Shown here piece after piece: positions 38,828 through 45,852 of a stretch of DNA of 64,000 nucleotides; position 1 is the first letter of the stretch; each line of letters opens with the position of its first letter. Both the position numbers and the translations under genes were made by a program. Source of the stretch: Vulcanimicrobiota bacterium (GTDB lineage Bacteria > Vulcanimicrobiota > Vulcanimicrobiia > Vulcanimicrobiales > Vulcanimicrobiaceae); assembly GCA_027459645.1 (NCBI GenBank), contig DAIDHQ010000030.1, positions 186,001 through 250,000 of the forward strand, written 5' to 3'. The notes beneath the pieces are model-generated. The model did not search any database, was not told where the DNA came from, and saw nothing but the letters and a program-made list of their open reading frames with translations.

Positions 38828-39253
38828 ATGGCCAAGAAGGTCGTCGGAAAAATCGGGCTGCAACTGCCCGCCGGCAAAGCGACCCCGGCTCCGCCGGTCG
38901 GTCCCGCGCTCGGACCGTACTCCCTGAATATCATGGACTTCTGCAAGCAGTACAACGAACGTACGCAATCGCAGGCGGGCATGATCATTCCGGTCGAGAT
39001 CACCGTATTCGAAGATCGCACGTTTACGTTTATCACGAAGACGCCGCCGGCGTCGTTCCTGATCAAACAGGCGCTGAAGCTCGAGTCCGGATCGAAAGAA
39101 CCCAATCGCAACAAAGTCGGCAAACTGACGAACGCGCAACTGGAAGAGATCGCGAAGGTGAAGATGCCGGACATCAACGCCAACGACATCGATGCAGCGA
39201 AGAAGATCATCGCCGGCACCGCTCGTTCGATGGGCGTGGAGGTGGAAGCCTAA
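38828..39253 (+). CDS. rplK: 50S ribosomal protein L11
   Basis: 141 residues: [39 protein letters not shown] and the C-terminal rRNA-binding domain [40 protein letters not shown]. Forms the GTPase-associated centre with L10/L12. ATG 38828 has GAGG upstream. TAATG overlap with rplA. Confidence 0.98.
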   Translation: MAKKVVGKIGLQLPAGKATPAPPVGPALGPYSLNIMDFCKQYNERTQSQAGMIIPVEITVFEDRTFTFITKTPPASFLIKQALKLESGSKEPNRNKVGKLTNAQLEEIAKVKMPDINANDIDAAKKIIAGTARSMGVEVEA

Positions 39254-39954
39254 TGCCGCAGCATCACGGAAAACGCTACAAGAACCTGGTTGCGAACTAC
39301 GACAAGAAGACGCTCTACGCGCCGGCCGAAGCGATCGAGCTCGTGAAGAAGAACGCGAACGCGAAATTCAACGAGACGGTCGAGATTCACATTCGCCTGG
39401 GCGTCGATCCGAAGAAGAGCGATCAAAACGTGCGCGGCACGGTTCTGCTTCCGCACGGCACCGGCCGTACGGTCCGCGTGATTGCCTTCGCGAAGGGCGA
39501 CAACGCAAAGGCCGCACAAGAAGCAGGCGCCGATCTCGTCGGCGATCAGGATCTGATCGACAAGCTCAAAGCCGGGTTCACCGATTTCGACGTCGCGGTT
39601 GCAACGCCGGACATGATGGCGCAAGTCGGTAAGGAACTCGGCCGTATCCTGGCACAGAAGATGCCGAATCCTAAAGCCGGTACGGTCTCGCCCAATATCG
39701 CGGGCGCTATTCGCGACATCAAGGCCGGTAAGGTCGAATATCGCCTCGACAAGAGCGCGATCATCCACACCATCGTCGGCAAGTCTCAGTTCGAAGCGAA
39801 CCAGCTCGTCGAGAACGTGATGGCGCTCGTCGATGCGATCGTTCGCGCCAAACCGGCTGCGGCGAAAGGCACCTACCTCAAGAGCGTGACGCTTACGAGC
39901 ACGATGGGGCCGGGCGTGAAGATCGATCCGAATCGCATCAAAGCCACCGTGTAA
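39253..39954 (+). CDS. rplA: 50S ribosomal protein L1
   Basis: 233 residues: [58 protein letters not shown] and the C-terminal [17 protein letters not shown]. Part of the L1 stalk and often an autorepressor of its operon. The ATG shares its A with the rplK stop. A terminator follows, separating it from rplJ. Confidence 0.98.
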   Translation: MPQHHGKRYKNLVANYDKKTLYAPAEAIELVKKNANAKFNETVEIHIRLGVDPKKSDQNVRGTVLLPHGTGRTVRVIAFAKGDNAKAAQEAGADLVGDQDLIDKLKAGFTDFDVAVATPDMMAQVGKELGRILAQKMPNPKAGTVSPNIAGAIRDIKAGKVEYRLDKSAIIHTIVGKSQFEANQLVENVMALVDAIVRAKPAAAKGTYLKSVTLTSTMGPGVKIDPNRIKATV

Positions 39955-39988
39955 TCCATCTAGAAAACGCAAAGAAAACCTCAAGAGC

Positions 39989-40024
39989 AAGCAGCGCCCT
40001 TCTTACTGGGGGCGCTGCTTTATC
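39989..40024 (+). terminator. Intrinsic terminator after rplA
   Basis: AAGCAGCGCCC / GGGCGCTGCTT hairpin with a 10-nt loop and TTTAT tail. It ends the rplKA transcript, so rplJL needs its own promoter here. Confidence 0.88.
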
Positions 40025-40079
40025 GTTCATCCGGGGTACAAGTGTACGGCTTGTAATTTGAGGAGGCGTTTTACCTGGG

Positions 40080-40472
40080 ATGGATCTGAAGGCCCGCAAT
40101 TCTAACCAAGGCGCTACCGATGTGGATGCCCACGCCCGCGCGATGTCGCTGCCGATCGGCCGCGTCGTGGCCGCACTCGTGGATGTCCTGGGGGCGACGG
40201 CGGTTTCGCAGATAGGCGGAGTCGGCGAAACGCGCGCCGTCACGCAATGGACCGACGGCCGGACGCCGCAGCGCGCGAACGTCTTGCGCTTTGCCTTTCA
40301 GCTGCTGATGACGATTGCGGTAGACGGCGAGCGGGACGTCGCCCGCGCATGGTTTTCCGGGAGCAATCCGCACCTGCGCGATCAGGTACCCATCTTGATG
40401 CTGCGCGATCAGCCCCTCACCGAGATCGCCGCGACGATGATGGCGGCTGCGCGGGCCTTCGCCGCGCGCTAA
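40080..40472 (+). CDS. ParS/MbcA/Xre antitoxin-like (DUF2384-type) protein, orphan
   Basis: 130 residues. A helical N-terminal part (GRVVAALVDVLGATAVSQIGGVGETRAVTQWTDGRTPQRANVLRFAFQLLMTI) is followed by ARAWFSGSNPHLRDQVPILMLRD, which matches the C-terminal domain of Xre/MbcA/ParS antitoxins. No RES-domain or other toxin gene is adjacent. AGGAGG lies about 15 nt before ATG 40080. Its last 4 nt overlap the convergent carbonic anhydrase stop. Confidence 0.65.
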   Translation: MDLKARNSNQGATDVDAHARAMSLPIGRVVAALVDVLGATAVSQIGGVGETRAVTQWTDGRTPQRANVLRFAFQLLMTIAVDGERDVARAWFSGSNPHLRDQVPILMLRDQPLTEIAATMMAAARAFAAR

Positions 40473-41077
40473 AACCGTTCGAAGAACGCGACGCGCCCGG
40501 TTTCCAAATCGTAGACCGCCGCTACGACGGCAACGTCACCGCGCGCTACGGCGTCGCGTACGATCCCGGAGCGATCGATGACCGCGCGCGCGTTCAGACG
40601 CGCGTTTTCTTCGACCGCGCGTTCCCACCATCGTCCGTTGCTCGTGCGCGTCTCGAGCGCGGCAGGAATGATGGCATCGGCGAGACGCTGCATATGGCCT
40701 TCGAGGCGCGTGCCGCGTTCGACGTGATCGAGCGCGGCTTGCACGGCACCGCATTTGGTGTGTCCGAGCACCACCACGAGCATGGTTTTTAAAACGGTGA
40801 TTCCATACTCGATCGTTGCCAGGACGTCGTCGTTGACGATGTTCCCCGCCAGACGCGTGACGAACAGATTACCCGGCTGCTGATCGAAGATCGTTTCGAT
40901 CGGTACGCGTGAATCGGAACAGCCGAGAATCGTTGCGAAGGGGGCTTGACCGCTCGAGAGCTGCACCCGTTCGGCGGAAGGCGCCGGCGCGAGCGGACGC
41001 TCTTCGACGAAGCGGCGGTTCCCTTCGATGAGGCGCGCCACCGCTGCGTCGAGCGTCGCCGGACGGGTGAACGGCAT
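40469..41077 (-). CDS. Beta-class carbonic anhydrase, cytoplasmic
   Basis: 202 residues. Zinc ligands and catalytic Asp/Arg lie in ILGCSDSRVPIETIFDQQPGNLFVTRLAGN, with the second His/Cys pair in VVVLGHTKCGAVQAAL. It interconverts CO2 and bicarbonate. No signal sequence. It is 3 nt downstream of a second, exported-looking carbonic anhydrase gene; the pair sits between rplA and rplJ. Confidence 0.93.
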   Translation of the reverse strand: MPFTRPATLDAAVARLIEGNRRFVEERPLAPAPSAERVQLSSGQAPFATILGCSDSRVPIETIFDQQPGNLFVTRLAGNIVNDDVLATIEYGITVLKTMLVVVLGHTKCGAVQAALDHVERGTRLEGHMQRLADAIIPAALETRTSNGRWWERAVEENARLNARAVIDRSGIVRDAVARGDVAVVAAVYDLETGRVAFFERF

Positions 41078-41080
41078 CTA

Positions 41081-41758
41081 CTAAACGATGGTTACGCGGC
41101 CGCTCTGCAAATCGTACATCCCCGCGGCGATCGAAAGCGTGTTGGCTTCGACGGCCTTTGCGACGATGCTCGAGCGCGTATGCAGCGACGCGGCGTTCAT
41201 CTTGACGTTTTGCACGGTGGCATTGTGCACCCAATCGCCGGCGCTTCCCTTCGAACTTTTTGCGGCCGGTAGGAGCGCGTCGACGAGCCCTTGGATGTGC
41301 GACGGTTGCGCTTTGCCGTCTTTGGCGTATTGAACGGTCGCTTTGATCGCGCCGCAGGAGGTGTGCCCGAGAACCAAGATCAGCGACGACTTGAGTACCG
41401 CGACGCTATATTCGATCGAGCCCAGGCCGTGATCGTCGACGAAATTGCCGGCGACGCGAACCCCGAAGACGTTACCCGGAATTTGATCGAAGACCGTTTC
41501 CACCGGAACGCGGGAATCCGAGCAGCTGACGATGATCGCAAAGGGGCTTTGCCCGTGCGCGAGTTCGAGGCGCCGTGCCGTGAGCGGCGGGCATGTCGGC
41601 TTGCCGGCTACGAAGCGGGCGTTGCCCGCCATGAGTTCGTGGAGAGCCTTTGCTGCAGCCGGATGCAGGGGGGCGGCATCGAGCCGGGTGGCCGCCGAGA
41701 GGGCGGCAAGGGTGCCGCCGGCCAGGAAGGCCGACCGGCTGAACGAGCGGTCATTCAT
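41081..41758 (-). CDS. Beta-class carbonic anhydrase, predicted exported
   Basis: 225 residues. An N-terminal signal resembling a Tat leader (SFSRSAFLAGGTLAALSAATRLDA, with RS in place of RR) precedes the catalytic domain: IIVSCSDSRVPVETVFDQIPGNVFGVRVAGN and LVLGHTSCGAIKATV. Likely periplasmic. First of the two-gene carbonic anhydrase operon, divergent from the rplJ leader. Confidence 0.93.
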   Translation of the reverse strand: MNDRSFSRSAFLAGGTLAALSAATRLDAAPLHPAAAKALHELMAGNARFVAGKPTCPPLTARRLELAHGQSPFAIIVSCSDSRVPVETVFDQIPGNVFGVRVAGNFVDDHGLGSIEYSVAVLKSSLILVLGHTSCGAIKATVQYAKDGKAQPSHIQGLVDALLPAAKSSKGSAGDWVHNATVQNVKMNAASLHTRSSIVAKAVEANTLSIAAGMYDLQSGRVTIV

Positions 41759-41797
41759 TAGAGGGGCTCCTTTCCGAACGAGTGGTTCGCGAGCGCC

Positions 41798-41827
41798 TTG
41801 CGTGGACCCGCCGCGCTGTGGTAGTCT
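41798..41827 (+). promoter_or_regulatory. Candidate rplJL promoter
   Basis: TTGCGT, 18-nt spacer, TAGTCT, just upstream of the L10 leader. Same form as the candidate rpmG and rplK promoters. Confidence 0.5.
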
Positions 41828-41829
41828 AG

Positions 41830-41986
41830 GCGACGGCTCCGAAGACCGTAGCTGATCCTTTGGATCTTAAGTTTCGAGTTCCTCAACGTGAGGGATCGAA
41901 GGGCTACCGAGGTGCGTTGATAGGGATTTCCGCTTTTGGCGGCTTTCTTCAAGCGCCCTCCGGACGGATGGAGCGCTTTTTTAGTT
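41830..41986 (+). promoter_or_regulatory. Ribosomal protein L10 leader with terminal attenuator
   Basis: Contains the L10-leader hallmarks CCGAAGACCGTAG, CTTAAG and the pairing partner CTACCGAGGTG, forming the stem-kinkturn bound by L10(L12)4. It ends in a hairpin beginning AAGCGCCC and closing GAGCGCTT followed by a run of six T, 23 nt before rplJ. This fits autogenous control by transcription attenuation. Confidence 0.85.
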
Positions 41987-42008
41987 CCAAGAAAGCGACT
42001 AAACGTCA

Positions 42009-42542
42009 ATGCCAACCGCAAAAAAAGAAGCAGCGGTAGAAGAGTTACGCGAACGGCTCGCCGGCTCGCAGAACTTGTTCCTGACCGACTTTGCGGGCCT
42101 CACCGTCGAAGAGATAACCAAACTTCGCGGCGAGCTTCGTAAGGACGGCAGCACGTATGCGGTCGTCAAGAATACGCTTTTCAAGATTGCCGCCGGCGAA
42201 GATATCGCCAAGCAGCTTGATGCGTTTCTGGCCGGTCCGACCGGCATCGTTTTCGCAGGCACCGATCCGGTTGCCCCCGCGAAGGCGATCAAACAGTTCG
42301 CAGACGACAGCAAGAAACTCGGGATCAAGGCCGCGATCGTCGACGGTAAATTCGCCGACAAATCGCAGATCGAAGCGCTCGCTTCGCTCCCGCCCAAGGC
42401 CGAGCTCATCGCCAAACTCGTCGGTTCGCTTGCAAGCCCCCTGCGCGGTCTCGTCACCGTTCTTTCGGGCAACCAGAGCGGACTCGTCCGTGTGCTTAAC
42501 GCTATCCGCGAGCAAAAAGACGCCGCGGGTTCGAACGCTTAA
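42009..42542 (+). CDS. rplJ: 50S ribosomal protein L10
   Basis: 177 residues: KKEAAVEELRERLAGSQNLFLTDFAGLTVEEITKLRGELRKDGSTYAVVKNTLFKIA, then the central sheet, and a C-terminal helix GLVRVLNAIREQ that binds L7/L12 dimers. Controlled by the L10 leader upstream. No strong ribosome binding site. Confidence 0.97.
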   Translation: MPTAKKEAAVEELRERLAGSQNLFLTDFAGLTVEEITKLRGELRKDGSTYAVVKNTLFKIAAGEDIAKQLDAFLAGPTGIVFAGTDPVAPAKAIKQFADDSKKLGIKAAIVDGKFADKSQIEALASLPPKAELIAKLVGSLASPLRGLVTVLSGNQSGLVRVLNAIREQKDAAGSNA

Positions 42543-42563
42543 TTTTAGGAGATCCGATCAATC

Positions 42564-42941
42564 ATGGCAGTTGCCGAACTCATCGAACAAATCGATAAAC
42601 TCACCGTGCTCGAGCTCGCGGACCTCGTCAAGCAGCTCGAAGAGAAGTATGGCGTCAGCGCGGCCGCGCCGGTCGCAATGATGGCGGCTCCGGGTGCCGG
42701 CGGCGGCGCCGCGGCTCCGGCGGCCGAGAAGACCGAATTCGACGTGATTCTCGCGAATGCGGGCGCGGAGAAGATCAAGGTCATCAAGGCGGTTCGCGAG
42801 ATCACGAACCTGGGCCTGACCGAAGCCAAATCGTTCGTCGAAAGCGCGCCCAAAGCCGTCAAGGAAGGCGTTCCGAAAGACGAAGCCGAGTCGATCAAGA
42901 AGAAGCTGGAAGAAGCCGGCGCCACCGTCGAAATCAAGTAA
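42564..42941 (+). CDS. rplL: 50S ribosomal protein L7/L12
   Basis: 125 residues: an N-terminal dimerisation helix ([29 protein letters not shown]), an Ala/Gly hinge ([15 protein letters not shown]) and the C-terminal factor-binding domain [39 protein letters not shown] lies upstream. 21 nt after rplJ. Confidence 0.98.
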   Translation: MAVAELIEQIDKLTVLELADLVKQLEEKYGVSAAAPVAMMAAPGAGGGAAAPAAEKTEFDVILANAGAEKIKVIKAVREITNLGLTEAKSFVESAPKAVKEGVPKDEAESIKKKLEEAGATVEIK

Positions 42942-42951
42942 TTTCGTCGCC

Positions 42952-43032
42952 ATTTTCCGCCGGCTGTCGTTGCCGGCATACTCGTGGTCGCTTTGACCAC
43001 TTCGTATGCCGTCGCCTAAGCCGACGGAAAAT
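42952..43032. repeat. 81-nt multi-tier palindrome after rplL
   Basis: ATTTTCCG-c-CGGCT pairs with AGCCG-a-CGGAAAAT at the outside. Inside, CGGCATAC pairs with GTATGCCG, then GTGGTC with GACCAC around a GCTTT loop. It begins 10 nt after the rplL stop and has no T-run, so it is not a plain terminator. Could be an mRNA 3' stabiliser or a MITE-like relic. Confidence 0.7.
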
Positions 43033-43075
43033 CGCTCGAAATTCCCAACGGACGGATTCGGTAGGATAAAGCAAG

Positions 43076-43105
43076 CGGGGATGCAAACAGCGTCCCCGTT
43101 TTGTT
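43076..43105 (+). terminator. Intrinsic terminator of rplJL
   Basis: CGGGGATGC / GCGTCCCCG hairpin (one G-T pair) with a 5-nt loop and TTTTGTTT tail. The tail overlaps the proposed TTG start of the next gene. Confidence 0.85.
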
Positions 43106-43604
43106 TACGCATCAGCAAATCGTCGCGGCGCTCATGTGGGTCGCCATCATCGCACTAATCCTCTATCGTTCGGCGCGTCCTCAGCGCACGACGGTTTCGA
43201 GGATGTGGACCTACGCGATACTCTTAATGGCACTCGGCGCCTTCGCGATCTATGGGTACGAGCGGCTGAGCCCCGCACCCGCATGGCAGATCGTTCTGGC
43301 GGTGATACTCGGAATAGCGGCCGGTATTCCGGTCGGGATGCTTCGCGGGCACCACACGACCGTCAGTGCAACGGACCAGCACGGCGTCATGCAACTCGGA
43401 CCTTCCTGGATCACGGCGCTCATCTACATCGCGGCCTTCGGCGCTCGCTCCGTTCTGCGTTTGGCCTTTCCGTTGCATAGCGCGCTCGGAACGGTCGTCG
43501 GCGACGGAGCCCTCGTCTTTGCGATCGCGATCATCGGCACCACGTATTGGGTCGTCTACCGCAAGTATGAAGCGCTCGATCACGCAACGGAGGCGGCGTC
43601 GTGA
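43101..43604 (+). CDS. CcdC-like (DUF1453) membrane protein
   Basis: 167 residues with four or more transmembrane helices. The pattern YRSARPQRTTVSRMW ... GIPVGMLRGHHTTVSATDQHGVMQLGPSWITALIYIAAFGARSVLRLAF matches the CcdC/DUF1453 family. The track start is TTG 43101, inside the terminator tail. ATG 43134 would shorten the first helix to about 11 hydrophobic residues, so an upstream start is favoured. Downstream gene overlaps by 4 nt. Confidence 0.72.
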   Translation: MFTHQQIVAALMWVAIIALILYRSARPQRTTVSRMWTYAILLMALGAFAIYGYERLSPAPAWQIVLAVILGIAAGIPVGMLRGHHTTVSATDQHGVMQLGPSWITALIYIAAFGARSVLRLAFPLHSALGTVVGDGALVFAIAIIGTTYWVVYRKYEALDHATEAAS

Positions 43605-43870
43605 TCGACCGCGTCGCGACGATCGAGTACCGGAGGCCTTCGGGTGCGCGGGTGTCGCTCGCGCTCGACAAGTACGAAAACGAACCCGACTTTCAGACCT
43701 ACGCGCTGACGCGCTTCGTCGACCCGCACGACCCCGGTTTTGCAACCTTCTCGGGTTTCGACGTGCGCGACGAACTGCTGGCGCTGCTCGGCTCCAGCTT
43801 CGCCGATAACGAATCGCCGGAATTTACGGACGCACGCGACCGATTGATCTCGAGCTTCGACCGGCTTTAA
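43601..43870 (+). CDS. Hypothetical protein, 89 aa
   Basis: GTG start overlaps the CcdC-like stop (GTGA), so it is probably cotranslated. A small acidic protein: IEYRRPSGARVSLALDKYENEPDFQTYALTRFVDPHDPG. No family recognised, no signal or membrane segment. Confidence 0.65.
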   Translation: MIDRVATIEYRRPSGARVSLALDKYENEPDFQTYALTRFVDPHDPGFATFSGFDVRDELLALLGSSFADNESPEFTDARDRLISSFDRL

Positions 43871-43945
43871 CGGTTCGTGCCGCTCGCATCGCCGTTTTAC
43901 GTCGCGGCCTAAGGCCGGGCTGGCCTCGCATGAATCGCTAGCGTA

Positions 43946-43974
43946 TTGAAACGACTGTTTCACATGTGTTAGCA
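43946..43974 (+). promoter_or_regulatory. Promoter with embedded TetR-type operator
   Basis: TTGAAA, 17-nt spacer, TTAGCA. The -35 lies within the inverted repeat TGAAAC-GACT-GTTTCA (43947-43962). This is the classic layout for repression by the TetR-family protein encoded 8 nt downstream of the -10. Confidence 0.5.
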
Positions 43975-43981
43975 TCGGCGG

Positions 43982-44584
43982 GTGGCTCGTCCTTCCGTCG
44001 ATGATCTCTCCCGTCGCGAACAGCTGCTCGAAGCGATCGTCGATTACGTGTTCGAACACGGCCTGAGCGATCTATCGCTCCGGCCGCTCGCCGACGCCGT
44101 AGGAAGCAGTCCCCGCGTGCTGCTCTATTACTGGGGATCGAAGGCCGAACTGATTCAAGCGATCGTCGAAGGCGTTCGCGCTCGTCAGCTCGTCACGTTC
44201 GCGTCGATGAGAGAGACGTACTACGCGAGCCCTCGCGAGGCGTGCCTCGATGCTTGGAAGCTCATGACGCAGCCGAAGCACGAGCCGCTCTTTCGCTTGT
44301 TCTTCGAACTCTTCGGGCTCGCACTGCAAGACCGGACCACGTATGCGTCCTTTCTGCATCACGCGATCGAGGACTGGATCGTCTTTTTCTCGCGTCCGCT
44401 GATCGACGGGGGCAGTTCCGAAGCCGACGCCCGCGCATACGCCACGATGCTGCTCGCCGGCTTCCGGGGATTCATGATGGATTTCTGCGCGACCCGCGAT
44501 CGACGGCGGGTCGAGCGCGCGCTGACGCTGTGGCTCGACTCCGTGAAAAACGTAGAGGGAAAGGATTCACGCCGTGCCCGCTAA
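43982..44584 (+). CDS. TetR family transcriptional regulator
   Basis: 200 residues. The N-terminal HTH is RREQLLEAIVDYVFEHGLSDLSLRPLADAVGSSPRVLLYYWGSKAELIQAI; the C-terminal ligand domain is helical and hydrophobic. It overlaps the MFS transporter gene by 11 nt, so it likely represses this pump operon and responds to one of its substrates. GTG start is very close to the promoter. Confidence 0.9.
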   Translation: MARPSVDDLSRREQLLEAIVDYVFEHGLSDLSLRPLADAVGSSPRVLLYYWGSKAELIQAIVEGVRARQLVTFASMRETYYASPREACLDAWKLMTQPKHEPLFRLFFELFGLALQDRTTYASFLHHAIEDWIVFFSRPLIDGGSSEADARAYATMLLAGFRGFMMDFCATRDRRRVERALTLWLDSVKNVEGKDSRRAR

Positions 44585-45851
44585 GCGAAGGGCCGCAATG
44601 ACGTTTATCTTCGTTACCGTGCTGCTCGACATGATCGCGCTCGGGATCATCATCCCGGTCTTTCAGCCGCTGATCATCAGCTTCGAACACGGTAACTTCG
44701 CCTACGCGTCAATTGCGACCGGCATCTTCGCGACCGTATTCGCGATCGTTCAATTCTTTGCATCGCCGGTTCTCGGCACGCTCTCCGACCGCGTGGGGCG
44801 CCGCCCCGTCGTGCTGCTCTCGAATCTTGGAACCAGCTTCGACTACGTCATTCTCGCGCTCGCACCGAACCTGTGGTGGCTCTTTCTGGGCCGCATCGTG
44901 TCGGGCGCGACGACCGCAAGCATTACCGTCGCGAGCGCATACGTAGCCGACGTGACGCCGGCCGACAAGCGGGCGGGCGCGTACGGATTGATCAGTGCCG
45001 CTTTCGGCGTCGGCTTCGTGATCGGACCGGCCATCGGCGGATTTCTCGGGGCGCACGATCCGCGTCTGCCGTTTTGGGTGGCGGCCGCGTTGAGCCTGAT
45101 GAACTTTTTCTACGGGTTCTTCGTCCTGCCGGAATCGCTCGCGCCCGAACATCGCAACGCGTTTTCGTGGAAACGCGCGAATCCGCTCGGATCGCTGAAA
45201 CTCCTCCGGCGTCATCGCGAACTTTCCGGACTCGCGCTCGTCGTACAGATCGGCTACGTCGCGCACGAAGCGCTTCCGCAGCTCTTTATACTGTACACGA
45301 TGTTCGCCTATGCCTGGACGATGCGCACGATCGGCGTCTCGCTCGCCGTCGTCGGTATTCTGACGATCTTGATTTCGGCGTTTCTGATTCAACCGCTCGT
45401 CGATCGCCTCGGCGAACGCAAAGCGATGCTCTTCGGATTGTTTTTCGGCGCGGTCGGATTCTTCATGTACGGCGGAAATCAGATACTCTTCTGGATTGCA
45501 ATCGCCGTCAATATGCTCTGGATGATCGCGGCGTCGGCTTCGCAGGCAATCATGACGCGGCGCGTGGAAAAATTCGAACAAGGCGAACTTCAGGGTGCGA
45601 TCAGCATGCTGCGCAGCATCGGCATGATCGTCGGCCCGGCTATATTCACGGGCATCTTCGCGTTTTCGATCGGCGGCGGCCATGCGTGGAAATTGCCGAG
45701 CCTCGGCTGGGACGCCGGCGGTGTCCTGCTTTTCGTGTCGCTCGTGGTGGCCTATTATGTCACGAGCCCGCGCGATAACGTGCGCGAGCTCGTGGACGTG
45801 GCTGGGGCCGTGGAAGCGGCACTCCCCTCGGAAGTGCCGCTCGCGGAGTAA
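44574..45851 (+). CDS. MFS drug efflux transporter, TetA-like (DHA1)
   Basis: 425 residues with twelve predicted helices. The loop 2-3 motif A GTLSDRVGRRPVVLLSN and motif C-like GFVIGPAIGGFLGAHDPRLPFWVAA are typical of tetracycline/multidrug proton antiporters. ADVTPADKRAGAYGLI is also a TetA-type segment. Overlaps the TetR gene. The substrate is unknown and resistance should not be assumed. Confidence 0.9.
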   Translation: MPAKRRAAMTFIFVTVLLDMIALGIIIPVFQPLIISFEHGNFAYASIATGIFATVFAIVQFFASPVLGTLSDRVGRRPVVLLSNLGTSFDYVILALAPNLWWLFLGRIVSGATTASITVASAYVADVTPADKRAGAYGLISAAFGVGFVIGPAIGGFLGAHDPRLPFWVAAALSLMNFFYGFFVLPESLAPEHRNAFSWKRANPLGSLKLLRRHRELSGLALVVQIGYVAHEALPQLFILYTMFAYAWTMRTIGVSLAVVGILTILISAFLIQPLVDRLGERKAMLFGLFFGAVGFFMYGGNQILFWIAIAVNMLWMIAASASQAIMTRRVEKFEQGELQGAISMLRSIGMIVGPAIFTGIFAFSIGGGHAWKLPSLGWDAGGVLLFVSLVVAYYVTSPRDNVRELVDVAGAVEAALPSEVPLAE

Positions 45852-45852
45852 C

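Noticed and set aside
37742-39139. 465-aa minus-strand ORF through nusG and the nusG-rplK gap
   Set aside because: Antisense to nusG and rplK with no motif; the gap is better explained as noncoding structured DNA.
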